Made by a program: the position numbers and the translations under genes
Shown here: positions 48,302 through 57,358 of the stretch, piece by piece
How the letters are laid out: each line of letters opens with the position of its first letter
Position numbering within the stretch: the stretch's first letter is position 1
From: Bacteroidales bacterium UBA1219
GTDB taxonomy: Bacteria; Bacteroidota; Bacteroidia; Bacteroidales; P3
Length of the DNA: 64,000 nucleotides
Direction of reading: 5' to 3'
Assembly: GCA_002309295.1 (NCBI GenBank)
Contig: DBXF01000013.1
Location: forward strand, 16,276 to 80,275
The notes under the pieces: model-generated
Told to the model about the DNA's origin: nothing
What the model saw: only the letters and a program-made list of their open reading frames with translations
The model's database searches: none

Positions 48302-48919
48302 ATGAGAAAAATCGTTGCAATCGTTTTGTTTGGAATGGTTGTGGGTTTTGGCAACACTTTTGCCCAACTGCCCTCGAATATAAAATGCTGGCAAGCCCCC
48401 AACATCTTGGCCGACAGCGCAAAAACGTTGGCCGACAACACGGTGGTTTACGACCCTTCATACCGACAAATCCCCTACCCCAACGGCGATGTGCCGCCAA
48501 AAATCGGAGTATGTACCGACGTGGTTATCAGGGCTTTCCGCAAGGCTTTCAACTGGGATTTGCAGAAAAGCATCTACGAGTTCCGCAAAGCCAAGAAACA
48601 GCCCACCAATACCAATATCGACCACCGCAGAGTGAAAAACCTTATGGCCTATTTCGACGAGGTGAAACAATTGCGCAACGACAAAGGGGGCAAATACCGC
48701 AAAGGCAACATCGTCATCTGGAATCTCGGCAACGGAAAGCTGCACATCGGAATTCTTGTTGAGGACGATGTAATTATCCACAACATCTGCTGCGGCCAGG
48801 AGGTTGAACCTATGTATATGCAGGACAAGGTGATACGCAACTACACATGGCGGTGTCTCGAGTTGGAAGGTCTTTCACCTAAAGAGATATACGATAAATA
48901 CAAAGCGGGGGAACTGTAA
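48302..48919 (+). CDS. DUF1287 family exported protein
   Basis: A 205-residue protein with signal peptide MRKIVAIVLFGMVVGFGNTFAQ. The DUF1287 signature is clear: VYDPSYRQIPYPNGDVPPKIGVCTDVVIRAFRKAFNWDLQ, followed by VKQLRNDKGGKYRKGNIVIWNLGNGKLHIGILV. The Cys in GVCTDVV and the His in LHIGI resemble a cysteine-peptidase (NlpC/P60-like) arrangement, so murein hydrolysis or amidase activity is plausible. It starts 13 nt after WbqC. Confidence 0.87.
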   Translation: MRKIVAIVLFGMVVGFGNTFAQLPSNIKCWQAPNILADSAKTLADNTVVYDPSYRQIPYPNGDVPPKIGVCTDVVIRAFRKAFNWDLQKSIYEFRKAKKQPTNTNIDHRRVKNLMAYFDEVKQLRNDKGGKYRKGNIVIWNLGNGKLHIGILVEDDVIIHNICCGQEVEPMYMQDKVIRNYTWRCLELEGLSPKEIYDKYKAGEL

Positions 48920-49018
48920 AAAACGTCCTCTCTCCCCATACTATCACATTTTAATCCTCACGCATGTAAATACTTTTTTTGCAACAAAAATACATTTATG
49001 TCGTATAAATAAAAATCT

Positions 49019-49038
49019 TTGAGGCCAAAAAGCCTCAA
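49019..49038 (+). other. Short hairpin in the 48920-49086 spacer
   Basis: TTGAGGC (49019-49025) and GCCTCAA (49032-49038) form a 7-bp stem with CAAAAA loop. No U-tract follows. It may be a terminator remnant for the DUF1287 gene or a leader hairpin for the gene at 49087. Confidence 0.5.
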
Positions 49039-49086
49039 TAATAATACAAATAGGTGATATACAATAATTTAAAAACAATAAATTAG

Positions 49087-49944
49087 ATGAGAATCCAACG
49101 GATTGTTTTGATATTATTCTTTATATGTTTATGTGTGGCCGCACAGGCTCAGGATGTGATTGTTACAAAGGATTCCCGTCACATTCAGGCAGAAATTATC
49201 GAAGTATCTCCAAGCGTAGTAAGATATAAGGTGTACGGAAAGCCCAATGCCCCTGTTACCACTATTTCAATAAAAGAGGTCGAATCGATAACATACGAAA
49301 GCGACATAGAGCCTGAAGAAACAGAAGAAGACTTCAACTATCAAAAGAACCCCCACAAAAAAGCGAGGAGACAAGCTTATATTTCCGGCACAGCATTCCA
49401 TGCCTATATCGAAAGTGAGTTCTCCTATAATTTCAGATATTCCCTATTTTCCATCGACCCGCTGAAAGTCACTCTTGGAGCGCAGATTGGAGATTACGTA
49501 TTTGCCGGAGCCGGAGCCGGAGGGACAATTTTCACTAAAAACATAGCCGAGAAAGGCTACGAACTCCTAGGCACTGATTCCATGGAATATTATGACGAAA
49601 TATCGCGATATAAACTATCTGCTTTCGGAGTAATACGGCTCACCAAGCCGATAAACGAAAAAGTCGTCCCATTTTTGAATATCGAAGGCGGTGTCTCCGT
49701 CTGTCGTAGGGAATGGACCGAAGAATGGTTCGCCGCACCATACTTCTCGGCAGGACTCGGCATCTCAATCTCGCATTTCGAGATAAGCGCAGGATACGAA
49801 CATTTTGCAATGCCGGTGGACAGGATGTATAAGCCGTACAGAGAGTGGACATACTTCACCGAAGACAGTCACGCAAACGGCGCCTTAAAATTCGGGAACA
49901 TATTCGTCAAAATCGGGGCAAAAATCGGATACCTTAAACAATAG
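49087..49944 (+). CDS. Exported, possibly outer-membrane, protein of unknown function
   Basis: A 285-residue protein with a signal peptide (MRIQRIVLILFFICLCVAAQAQ). The N-terminal part, about residues 22-75, has VIVTKDSRHIQAEIIEVSPSVVRYKVYG, a motif common in Bacteroidota proteins of unknown role in which a short beta domain is followed by a barrel-like region. The remainder is rich in alternating aromatic and glycine residues (VFAGAGAGGTIFTK; FEISAGYEHFAMPV), consistent with an outer-membrane beta-barrel. No named family was recognised. Confidence 0.75.
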   Translation: MRIQRIVLILFFICLCVAAQAQDVIVTKDSRHIQAEIIEVSPSVVRYKVYGKPNAPVTTISIKEVESITYESDIEPEETEEDFNYQKNPHKKARRQAYISGTAFHAYIESEFSYNFRYSLFSIDPLKVTLGAQIGDYVFAGAGAGGTIFTKNIAEKGYELLGTDSMEYYDEISRYKLSAFGVIRLTKPINEKVVPFLNIEGGVSVCRREWTEEWFAAPYFSAGLGISISHFEISAGYEHFAMPVDRMYKPYREWTYFTEDSHANGALKFGNIFVKIGAKIGYLKQ

Positions 49945-50088
49945 CCATCCGACATCCCCTGCCCGAAGCCCGAAAACGCACATGCAACACTCTATTTTTC
50001 AAAATCTTCGATAAAAAAAGCATTATCCATATACTTTTTTTATAAAAAACGCGTTTTAATCATTCGTAAAACTAAAAAAAATATACAC

Positions 50089-50529
50089 ATGGACTTAAGC
50101 AAAATTTTGGCAATTTCCGGAAAACCGGGTCTCTTCCAACTCGTTACGCGCACCAAAAACGGCGCCATTGTTGAATCGCTCATCGACGGCAAACGCATGC
50201 CTGTGTTCCAAAGCGACAAAATAAGCTCCCTCAACGAGATAAGCATGTTCACCTACGAAGACGACTATCCCCTGCGCAAGGTGTTCAGCAACATGTATGT
50301 GAAAGAAAACCACCAGCCCGTGGACGACAGCATAAAAAATTCGTCGAAAGACGCCCTGTTCGCTTATTTTGGCGAAGTGCTGCCCAACATCGACACCGAG
50401 AGGGTGCACACCTCCGACATCAAGAAAGCCATCAGCTGGTACAACCTGCTACTTAGCAAGGACATGATAGACGATAAAGCCGACGAGGAACCCGCCGAAG
50501 AACAAGAAAACACCGAAAACAAGGAATAA
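50089..50529 (+). CDS. DUF5606 domain-containing protein
   Basis: A 146-residue soluble protein recognised by MDLSKILAISGKPGLFQLVTRTKNG, VESLIDGKRMPVF and ISMFTYEDDYPL. The family is nearly confined to Bacteroidota and its function is unknown. The C-terminus is an acidic tail (DKADEEPAEEQENTENKE). It lies 43 nt upstream of a phosphohexomutase gene. The short leader contains the palindrome AAAACGCGTTTT (50046-50057). Confidence 0.88.
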   Translation: MDLSKILAISGKPGLFQLVTRTKNGAIVESLIDGKRMPVFQSDKISSLNEISMFTYEDDYPLRKVFSNMYVKENHQPVDDSIKNSSKDALFAYFGEVLPNIDTERVHTSDIKKAISWYNLLLSKDMIDDKADEEPAEEQENTENKE

Positions 50530-50572
50530 CACCCTGCTCCGCAGAAAAGCGGCACCAAACAACCTCTCCGTT

Positions 50573-51925
50573 ATGAAAGCATTCAAAGCCTACGACATTC
50601 GTGGCGTTTATGGCACCGATTTCGACAAGGAAGCCGTTTACAGGATGGGCTTTTTCCTGCCACGTCTTTTCGGAGCCCACCTTATAGCCGTGGGCTGCGA
50701 CGCTAGACTATCGTCGCCCGAAATATCGCAAACACTGCTGCAAGGCATCACCGACAGCGGCGCCGACGCCGATTTCTACGACCTTTCCACCACACCCTTT
50801 ATGTACTGGGTAACGGCAAGGCAAGGCTACGAGACTTCGGTGATGATAACCGCCTCGCACAACCCCAAGAACCACAACGGACTCAAAATATCCGCCAAAA
50901 ACGCAGTCCCCGTAGGATACGACACCGGACTGAACAAATTGGAACATTGGGTGGAGAACGAGACACCCGTGCCCGTGGCCAACAAAGGTAAAGTCAACGA
51001 CTGCAGCAACAAACTAAAAAAAGAATACCTCGAGTTCCAACGCCAATACCTCGGCGATTTGAGCGGACTCAAAATGGTGGTGGACTGCTCCAACGGCATG
51101 GCCAACCTCTTTGTAAAACAACTCCTGCCCGACAGCGTTATCTATCTTGCCGACACCATAGACGGCACCTTCCCCTGCCACGAGCCCAACCCGCTGGAAC
51201 CCGCCAACATAGTGGCTTTGCAGCAGAAAGTGCGGGAGACACATGCCGACATCGGAGTTATCTACGACGGCGACGCCGACCGCGTGATGTTCGTCGACGA
51301 AAATGGCAACTTCGTCTCACCCGACCTGATGATCGGACTCCTTGCCACACGATTGCTCAAAGGCAACGCCGGCGCCAAAGTGCTGCAGGACATACGCACC
51401 TCCAAGGCCGTAGCTGAACTCATTGCCGAGCTAGGTGGCGAGCCTTGCATCTGGCGCGTGGGACGTGCCTACGCCGCTAAAAAGCTCCGCGACATCGACG
51501 GACTTTTCGGCGGAGAGCTGGCAGGGCACTACTATTTCCGAGATTTCTACTACAGCGACAGCGGCATTATGGCATCGCTGCTGATACTCAGCATAATTGC
51601 CGAAGAGCACCGCAACGGCAAGTCGTTCTCGCAAGTGATGGCAGGCATTGCCCGCTACAAAAACTCCGGCGAGATTAACTTCACCATCGACAAAAAGGCC
51701 GAAGCCATGGAGGTGGTGAAAAACCATTTCTGCAACGCCGAGCAACCTACCCGTTTCCTCGATTTCGACGGTTACCGCGTGGAATATCAGCACTGGTGGT
51801 TCAACATACGTCCCTCTAACACAGAGCCTTACCTGCGACTTATTCTCGAAGCCGACACCGACGAGCTTCTGGCTCAGAAGACCGACGAGATAAAGCGACT
51901 CCTCGCTCCGTTCATTTGTAAATGA
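50573..51925 (+). CDS. Phosphomannomutase/phosphoglucomutase family enzyme
   Basis: A 450-residue alpha-D-phosphohexomutase. The N-terminus reads AFKAYDIRGVYG. The catalytic Ser lies in TASHNPKNHNGLK near residue 99, the metal-binding loop is DGDADRVMFVD near 235, and the sugar/phosphate motifs are GGELAGHYYF and RPSNTEPYLRLI at the C-terminus. It interconverts hexose 6- and 1-phosphates for nucleotide-sugar synthesis; sequence does not settle mannose versus glucose. It overlaps aroE by 4 nt (ATGA). Confidence 0.93.
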   Translation: MKAFKAYDIRGVYGTDFDKEAVYRMGFFLPRLFGAHLIAVGCDARLSSPEISQTLLQGITDSGADADFYDLSTTPFMYWVTARQGYETSVMITASHNPKNHNGLKISAKNAVPVGYDTGLNKLEHWVENETPVPVANKGKVNDCSNKLKKEYLEFQRQYLGDLSGLKMVVDCSNGMANLFVKQLLPDSVIYLADTIDGTFPCHEPNPLEPANIVALQQKVRETHADIGVIYDGDADRVMFVDENGNFVSPDLMIGLLATRLLKGNAGAKVLQDIRTSKAVAELIAELGGEPCIWRVGRAYAAKKLRDIDGLFGGELAGHYYFRDFYYSDSGIMASLLILSIIAEEHRNGKSFSQVMAGIARYKNSGEINFTIDKKAEAMEVVKNHFCNAEQPTRFLDFDGYRVEYQHWWFNIRPSNTEPYLRLILEADTDELLAQKTDEIKRLLAPFICK

Positions 51926-52695
51926 CATATTTGCAAATGACTGATAATGAGAAAAATATTAGACACTTCGGTTTAGTGGGCAGGAAACTGGACTACTCTT
52001 TTTCCAAAGCCTATTTCCAACAGGAATACCATAATATATATCCGTCGACGGCACATTACGAAAACTACGAACTGCAGTCGGCGGATGAAATTTTGCCGCT
52101 TGCCAAGGAACAACAACTTGATGGACTGAATGTAACCATACCTTTCAAAGAGGAGGTGCTCCCGTTTTTGGATTTCCTTTCCGATGAAGCAATGTCTATA
52201 GGTGCCGTCAACACCTTGAAATTCAGGCATCTGAATTCAGGCATCTTTGCAGAAGGATTCAACACCGACGCAACCGGCTTTGCGAAAAGCGTAAAACCCT
52301 ATCTGTCGGAACATAGCAACGCCCTTGTGCTCGGCACCGGCGGAGCAGCTAAAGCGGTGGCTTACGTCCTGTTAAAGCACGGGGTGTCGGTTACTTATGT
52401 CAGTCGTGACAAAAAAGGTGACGACATTATCAACTACGAAGACCTCGACGAGCATATTGTGGAGCTCAACACACTGATTGTCAACGCCACACCCCTCGGC
52501 ACCCTTGGCTTTGGCGGCGAAGTGGAGATACCTTACAACGGCATCACCCCCGACCATTTCTGCTTCGACTTGGTTTACAATCCGTTGGAAACATATTTTA
52601 TTAAAGAAAGTGCCAAGCGCGGCGCCAGAGTGAAAAACGGCTTGGAGATGCTACACCGACAGGCTGAAGAAAGTTGGAGAATTTGGAACAGTTGA
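51922..52695 (+). CDS. aroE: Shikimate dehydrogenase
   Basis: A 257-residue enzyme, or 252 from the second ATG at 51937. It reduces 3-dehydroshikimate with NADPH in aromatic amino-acid synthesis. The substrate-binding region near residue 17 reads RKLDYSFSKAYFQ (E. coli HSLSP equivalent), and the catalytic Lys and Asp are in GLNVTIPFKEEV and INTDATGFAKS-like positions. The nucleotide-binding loop GTGGAAKAVAYVL is near residue 135. The first start overlaps the upstream stop by 4 nt, and either may be used. Confidence 0.92.
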   Translation: MTYLQMTDNEKNIRHFGLVGRKLDYSFSKAYFQQEYHNIYPSTAHYENYELQSADEILPLAKEQQLDGLNVTIPFKEEVLPFLDFLSDEAMSIGAVNTLKFRHLNSGIFAEGFNTDATGFAKSVKPYLSEHSNALVLGTGGAAKAVAYVLLKHGVSVTYVSRDKKGDDIINYEDLDEHIVELNTLIVNATPLGTLGFGGEVEIPYNGITPDHFCFDLVYNPLETYFIKESAKRGARVKNGLEMLHRQAEESWRIWNS

Positions 52696-52714
52696 ACATA
52701 ACACATAGAAAACC

Positions 52715-53809
52715 ATGAAAATACTTGAAGTAATTCAATATCTCAACCAGCTTATTCCTCCAGGATATCAGGAGAGTTACGACAACTGCGGGCTGCAGGT
52801 GGGCGACACCACGGACGATGTTACTGGAGTGCTCATAGCCCTCGACCTCACCGAGGCCGTGGTCGACGAAGCTGTGGCGACACACAGCAATCTCATAGTC
52901 ACCCATCACCCGTTTATTTTTACAGGCATTAAGCGCATCGATGCCGACTCCCCTTCCGGAAAAATCATTTACAAACTTGTACGCAACGGCATTGCTGTGT
53001 ATTCGGCACACACCAGTCTTGACAAAATGAAAACCGGCGTGAGTGCGCTGCTGGCCGAGCGTTTGGGTCTAGCCAACCAACGGATTCTGGCTCCCGAACC
53101 CAACTCGTTGAAACAGTTGGTGGTGTATTGTCCCAACGAGCAGTCGCAGCAACTGAAGGACGCCCTTTACACCGCCGGAGCGGGAAACATAGGCAACTAC
53201 CGTCATTGCTCGTACTCCGTGGACGGCACCGGCAACTTCGAGCCTTTGCAGGGAGCCAATCCTTTTATTGGAACGGTAGGTCAGGACACCGCCACCGCCG
53301 AGGAACGCATCGAAATGATTTATCCGCAAGTGTTCGAAAGCAAGATAGTGTCGGCTCTGCGTGCCAACCACCCCTACGAAGAGCCCGCCTTCGCTCTTAT
53401 CCCTCTTGGCAACGGCAATTCCGAGATAGGTCTGGGCATTATAGGGACTTTGCCACAAGAAACAGATATCAAAGAATTACTGCAGAAGGTAAAAGAAACC
53501 GTCGGAATTCCCATAGTGCGTCATTCGGAACTTTGTCGCAAGACTGTGCGAACCGTGGCACTTTGCGGCGGTGCAGGAGCCGAATTTATCGGGGCTGCGG
53601 TAGCGCAGAAGGCCGACATTTACATCACCGCCGACCTCAAATACCACGATTTCCAACGGGCTGCGGGACGGATCGTCGTTGCCGACATAGGGCATTACGA
53701 GAGCGAACAATTCGCAAAAGATTATTTTTATGACAAAATATCGAAAAAATTTCGTATATTTGCCGTCCGTATTGCCGAAACGGAAACCAACTATGTTGGG
53801 TATATGTAA
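52715..53809 (+). CDS. Nif3-like dinuclear metal centre protein
   Basis: A 364-residue NIF3/DUF34 protein. Metal-binding residues are visible in VTHHPFIFTG near residue 70 and in ADIGHYESEQFAKDYF near the C-terminus. The middle, about residues 130-230, carries the extra PII-like insert seen in longer members (YRHCSYSVDGTGNF; SALRANHPYEEPAF). The family forms hexamers, is widely conserved and has unclear function. The 3' end contains a promoter-like box for the next gene (53755). The zinc-ribbon partner at 53835 is a common neighbour in Bacteroidota. Confidence 0.9.
   Translation: MKILEVIQYLNQLIPPGYQESYDNCGLQVGDTTDDVTGVLIALDLTEAVVDEAVATHSNLIVTHHPFIFTGIKRIDADSPSGKIIYKLVRNGIAVYSAHTSLDKMKTGVSALLAERLGLANQRILAPEPNSLKQLVVYCPNEQSQQLKDALYTAGAGNIGNYRHCSYSVDGTGNFEPLQGANPFIGTVGQDTATAEERIEMIYPQVFESKIVSALRANHPYEEPAFALIPLGNGNSEIGLGIIGTLPQETDIKELLQKVKETVGIPIVRHSELCRKTVRTVALCGGAGAEFIGAAVAQKADIYITADLKYHDFQRAAGRIVVADIGHYESEQFAKDYFYDKISKKFRIFAVRIAETETNYVGYM
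53755..53762 (+). promoter_or_regulatory. Putative internal -7 box for the zinc-ribbon protein gene
   Basis: TATATTTG lies inside the nif3 3' end, 72 nt before the ATG at 53835. The -33 position is not a clear match, so it is a modest candidate. Confidence 0.4.
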
Positions 53810-53834
53810 TTGAAAATTAAAAATATATCGATAT

Positions 53835-54665
53835 ATGGCAAAAAGAACAAAAACCGAAAAAGCACAGGCCGAAACGACCGTAGTTGACGAATTTGTAAAA
53901 CAGCAGGATGTTGATATCGTTGTAGAAAAAAGGTTGCTGGCTTTATACACTCTGCAAAGCATTGACACGCAGATTGATAAAATCCGCATCACCAGAGGTG
54001 AACTGCCTCTCGAAGTTCAGGACCTCGAAGACGAAATTGTAGGATTGGACACACGTATCAACAACTTAAAATCGGACATCAGCACAAGCGAAAACGCTAT
54101 CAACGAACACAAGGCAGCTATCGACATTCACAAGGCAGCCATCGAAAAATACACCAAACAACAGGACAATGTCCGCAACAACCGTGAGTTCGAATCGCTG
54201 AATAAAGAAATTGAATATCAAGGACTTGAAATACAACTCTGCGAACGCAAGATAAAAGAACTGAAAGCTGCCATCAAGGAAAAACACCAGCATGTGGAAA
54301 TAGCCAAAAACCTTTTGGAAACCCGCAAAGGCGACCTTCAACTGAAGAAACAGGAACTCGAAGAAATCACCAGCGAGGCAGAACGCGAAGAGAAAGTGCT
54401 CATCCAGAAATCGCAGGAGCAGGAAAAACTCATCGACGAACGCTACCTGACCGCCTACAAACGCATACGCAACGCTGCCCGCAACGGTCTTGCAGTGGTA
54501 TCCGTTGAACGCGAAGCCTGCGGCGGATGCTTCAGCCAGATTCCTTTCCAACGCCAGATGGAGATTAAGATGCACCGCAAAATAATCGTTTGCGAACACT
54601 GCGGACGCATTTTGGTTGACACAAACATTGTGGACCGCTCCAAGGCTCTTCTGGAAGAAAAATAA
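53835..54665 (+). CDS. Coiled-coil C4-type zinc ribbon protein
   Basis: A 276-residue protein. Residues about 35-200 form a long antiparallel coiled coil (heptads around DLEDEIVGLDTRINNLKSD and NREFESLNKEIEYQGLEIQLCE). The C-terminus has a four-Cys zinc ribbon: ACGGCFSQIPF, then VCEHCGRIL. This layout matches the CT398-like proteins known to bind NIF3-family partners and nucleic-acid-related complexes. It follows nif3 by 25 nt, in line with that known association. Confidence 0.88.
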   Translation: MAKRTKTEKAQAETTVVDEFVKQQDVDIVVEKRLLALYTLQSIDTQIDKIRITRGELPLEVQDLEDEIVGLDTRINNLKSDISTSENAINEHKAAIDIHKAAIEKYTKQQDNVRNNREFESLNKEIEYQGLEIQLCERKIKELKAAIKEKHQHVEIAKNLLETRKGDLQLKKQELEEITSEAEREEKVLIQKSQEQEKLIDERYLTAYKRIRNAARNGLAVVSVEREACGGCFSQIPFQRQMEIKMHRKIIVCEHCGRILVDTNIVDRSKALLEEK

Positions 54666-54688
54666 AATTCTGAAATCATAAACAAAAC

Positions 54689-54724
54689 AACGGCAGGTGC
54701 TTCTACTTGCCGTTGCTCGGTTTT
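54689..54724 (+). terminator. Terminator-like hairpin after the zinc-ribbon gene
   Basis: AACGGCAGGT (54689-54698) pairs with ACTTGCCGTT (54705-54714), 10 bp with one G-U pair and a GCTTCT loop, followed by GCTCGGTTTT. The U-tract is short and offset, so efficiency is uncertain. The next ATG is 8 nt further on. Confidence 0.6.
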
Positions 54725-54731
54725 AAAGGCT

Positions 54732-55223
54732 ATGACGACCATCGCAAGAAAATATGTTGCCGCTTTGTTGATGTGCATTGCCGTTTTTATTTCGGCGACT
54801 GCGCAAAAAGACAAATCGTCGTTCCAGATGCACGGGAACACCTTCCCATACATCACCATTGAGCAGCTAATACGTTACTGCGACATGGATTCCGCATCTT
54901 TCGACAGCGTTATGCGCAGCATGGACTTCGTTTTGGAGGAGAACATCTACACCAAAGGCACTTTGGACAAATCAAAGATGGTTTTCGGAAAATCGACGAA
55001 TTTCGGCACCAGCATAGTATGGATAAGCAACGACACCAGTGTGAGCATAATAGAACGGATGCTCGAGAAATTCACACATCCGAGCAACATTTCCCTCTCC
55101 GACGGTTTCAGTTTTATGTACAAAAAATACGTCATCAGCGTAAAATCGACACAAGCAACACCTAAATACGAGGAGATAAATATCATAGACAAAGTAAATT
55201 ACAACAAAAATCAAGACAACTAA
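54732..55223 (+). CDS. Small exported protein of unknown function
   Basis: A 163-residue protein with a signal peptide (MTTIARKYVAALLMCIAVFISATAQ). The mature part is soluble, with LIRYCDMDSASFDSVMRSMDF near residues 45-65 and a final KKYVISVKSTQATPKYEEINI. It resembles several short secreted Bacteroidota proteins of no known role. It lies 12 nt upstream of hutH, likely in the same transcript. Confidence 0.72.
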   Translation: MTTIARKYVAALLMCIAVFISATAQKDKSSFQMHGNTFPYITIEQLIRYCDMDSASFDSVMRSMDFVLEENIYTKGTLDKSKMVFGKSTNFGTSIVWISNDTSVSIIERMLEKFTHPSNISLSDGFSFMYKKYVISVKSTQATPKYEEINIIDKVNYNKNQDN

Positions 55224-55235
55224 AACACAACAACC

Positions 55236-56720
55236 ATGATACACAAAATCAGTTCCGAACGACTTACTTTACAGCGAGTTAAAGAAATTATCGACAACGG
55301 CATGAAACTCGAGCTTTCGCAAGATGCCATAGACAGAATCGAGAAATGCCGCAACTATCTGGACCGCAAGATGGAAAACCAGAAAGAGCCTATCTACGGT
55401 GTAACTACCGGTTTCGGTTCGCTGTGCAATATCTCGGTAAGCCGCGAAGAGTTGTCGCAACTGCAGAAAAACCTCGTGATGTCGCACGCTTGCGGCGTGG
55501 GCGAGGAGGTGCCCCAGAACATCGTAAAACTGATGCTTCTGATGAAAATCCAGTCCCTTTCATACGGACATTCGGGAGTGCAGTTGCAGACCGTTCAACG
55601 TTTGGTTGATTTCTTCAACAACGATGTATATCCTGTTGTGTATCAACAAGGTTCACTCGGAGCCAGCGGCGATTTGGCTCCTTTGGCACACATGTGTCTG
55701 CCAATTCTTGGCTTAGGCGAAGTTTATTATCAAGGCAAACGCATGCCCGCCGCCGAGGTCAACGCAAAATTCGGCTGGCAGCCCATCGAACTGCAGTCGA
55801 AAGAGGGTTTGGCACTGCTCAACGGCACCCAGTTTATGAGCTCCTTCGGCACTTGGTGCATTCTCAAGGCACAGCACCTTGCACAGATGGCCGACAAAGT
55901 GGCCGCCGTTTCGCTCGACGCCTTCGACGGACGCATTGAGCCTTTCTGCGACGAGGTACATCTGGTACGTCCCCACAACGGACAGCTGGCTACTGCTCGC
56001 AACATGCGTAAATATCTGGAAGGCAGTGAAATAATCAAACGTCACAAAGAGCACGTGCAAGACCCGTACTCGTTCCGCTGCATACCGCAGGTGCATGGCG
56101 CCACCAAGGACAGCCTCGCCTACGTGGCATCGGTGATTGAGACCGAGATAAACAGCGCCACCGACAATCCCACCGTCTTCCCCGACGAGGATATGGTGGT
56201 TTCGGCAGGCAATTTCCACGGACAGCCCCTTGCTTTGGTGCTCGATTTCATGGCCATAGCCACCGCCGAGCTGGGCAACATCTCCGAACGCCGCACCTAC
56301 CAGTTGATTTCCGGCAAACGCGGCCTGCCTCATTTCTTGGTTGCCAACCCCGGCCTCAATAGCGGTTTTATGATTCCGCAATATACTGCCGCATCGATAG
56401 TTAGCCAGACCAAACAGCTCTGTACCCCCGCCTCGGTGGATTCCATCGAATCTTCACAGGGACAGGAGGACCACGTGAGCATGGGCGCCAACGCCGCCAC
56501 CAAGTGCTACAAGGTGATGCAGAACGTGGAACGCGTGCTGGCAATAGAGATGTTCAACGCCGCACAGGCGCTGGAGTTCCGTCGTCCGCTGAAATCGTCG
56601 CCCTTTGTGGAAGGCATGATGGCAAAATACCGCAAATGCGTGAATTTTGTGAACAACGACGAGATAATGTACACCCACATCCACAACTCGGTGAAATTTA
56701 TCGCTGAATACGCCGACTAA
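55236..56720 (+). CDS. hutH: Histidine ammonia-lyase family protein
   Basis: A 494-residue MIO-dependent aromatic ammonia lyase. The cofactor-forming tripeptide Ala-Ser-Gly lies in GSLGASGDLAPLAH near residue 145; other family blocks are YGVTTGFGSLCNIS, GNFHGQPLALVLDFMAIA and GQEDHVSMGANAATKC. The selectivity position reads NLVMSHACGVG, with Ser-His as in typical histidine ammonia-lyases. Deamination of histidine to urocanate is the favoured reaction, but tyrosine or phenylalanine activity cannot be excluded by reading alone. No hutU, hutI or hutG is nearby; recR starts 3 nt after the stop. Confidence 0.92.
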   Translation: MIHKISSERLTLQRVKEIIDNGMKLELSQDAIDRIEKCRNYLDRKMENQKEPIYGVTTGFGSLCNISVSREELSQLQKNLVMSHACGVGEEVPQNIVKLMLLMKIQSLSYGHSGVQLQTVQRLVDFFNNDVYPVVYQQGSLGASGDLAPLAHMCLPILGLGEVYYQGKRMPAAEVNAKFGWQPIELQSKEGLALLNGTQFMSSFGTWCILKAQHLAQMADKVAAVSLDAFDGRIEPFCDEVHLVRPHNGQLATARNMRKYLEGSEIIKRHKEHVQDPYSFRCIPQVHGATKDSLAYVASVIETEINSATDNPTVFPDEDMVVSAGNFHGQPLALVLDFMAIATAELGNISERRTYQLISGKRGLPHFLVANPGLNSGFMIPQYTAASIVSQTKQLCTPASVDSIESSQGQEDHVSMGANAATKCYKVMQNVERVLAIEMFNAAQALEFRRPLKSSPFVEGMMAKYRKCVNFVNNDEIMYTHIHNSVKFIAEYAD

Positions 56721-56723
56721 CAG

Positions 56724-57347
56724 ATGGAAGCCCTGCCTTCGAAACTGCTCGAACGGACAGTAGAAGAGTTCTCGAAACTGCCGGGAGTGGGCAAACAAAC
56801 GGCGTTGCGTTTTGCCCTGCACCTGCTTAGGCAGAACAAATCCGACGTGGCGCTATTCACCTCCACCATCGACCAGATGATGGCCGACATAAAGCTCTGC
56901 AAACACTGCCACTGCATTTCCGACAGCGACGTGTGCGAAATCTGCTCCAACCCCAAACGGCAGAAAGACGTGGTGTGCGTGGTGGAGAACATCCAAGGCT
57001 TGATGGCGATAGAGCACACGGCGCAGTTTACCGGCGTTTATCACGTTCTCGGCGGGGTGATTTCCCCCATAGACGGCATCGGCATCAACGATTTGACAAT
57101 AACCCAGCTGTTGGAACGTGTTGAAAAAGAAGGCGTTAAGGAAGTAATTCTGGCTTTGCCAACCACTATGGAGGGCGATACCACTAACTTTTACATCCAC
57201 AGACAGTTGCAACGTTTCCCCGTGCAGGTTTCAACCATAGCGAGGGGCGTGGCAATAGGCGATAACCTCGAGTACGCCGACGAGATCACCCTCGGTCGTT
57301 CCATTGTGAACAGGGTGCCGTTCGACAGTGTTTATAAAAATAATTAA
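56724..57347 (+). CDS. recR: Recombination protein RecR
   Basis: A 207-residue RecR, part of the RecFOR mediator that loads RecA at gaps. The helix-hairpin-helix [17 protein letters not shown] is near residue 19. A C4 zinc finger follows ([16 protein letters not shown], about 57-72), then a Toprim domain starting [15 protein letters not shown] and ending in a beta-rich C-terminus with [12 protein letters not shown]. Length is normal. It is tightly spaced behind hutH and 11 nt before the nitroreductase gene. Confidence 0.96.
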   Translation: MEALPSKLLERTVEEFSKLPGVGKQTALRFALHLLRQNKSDVALFTSTIDQMMADIKLCKHCHCISDSDVCEICSNPKRQKDVVCVVENIQGLMAIEHTAQFTGVYHVLGGVISPIDGIGINDLTITQLLERVEKEGVKEVILALPTTMEGDTTNFYIHRQLQRFPVQVSTIARGVAIGDNLEYADEITLGRSIVNRVPFDSVYKNN

Positions 57348-57358
57348 TCTAAGATAAA

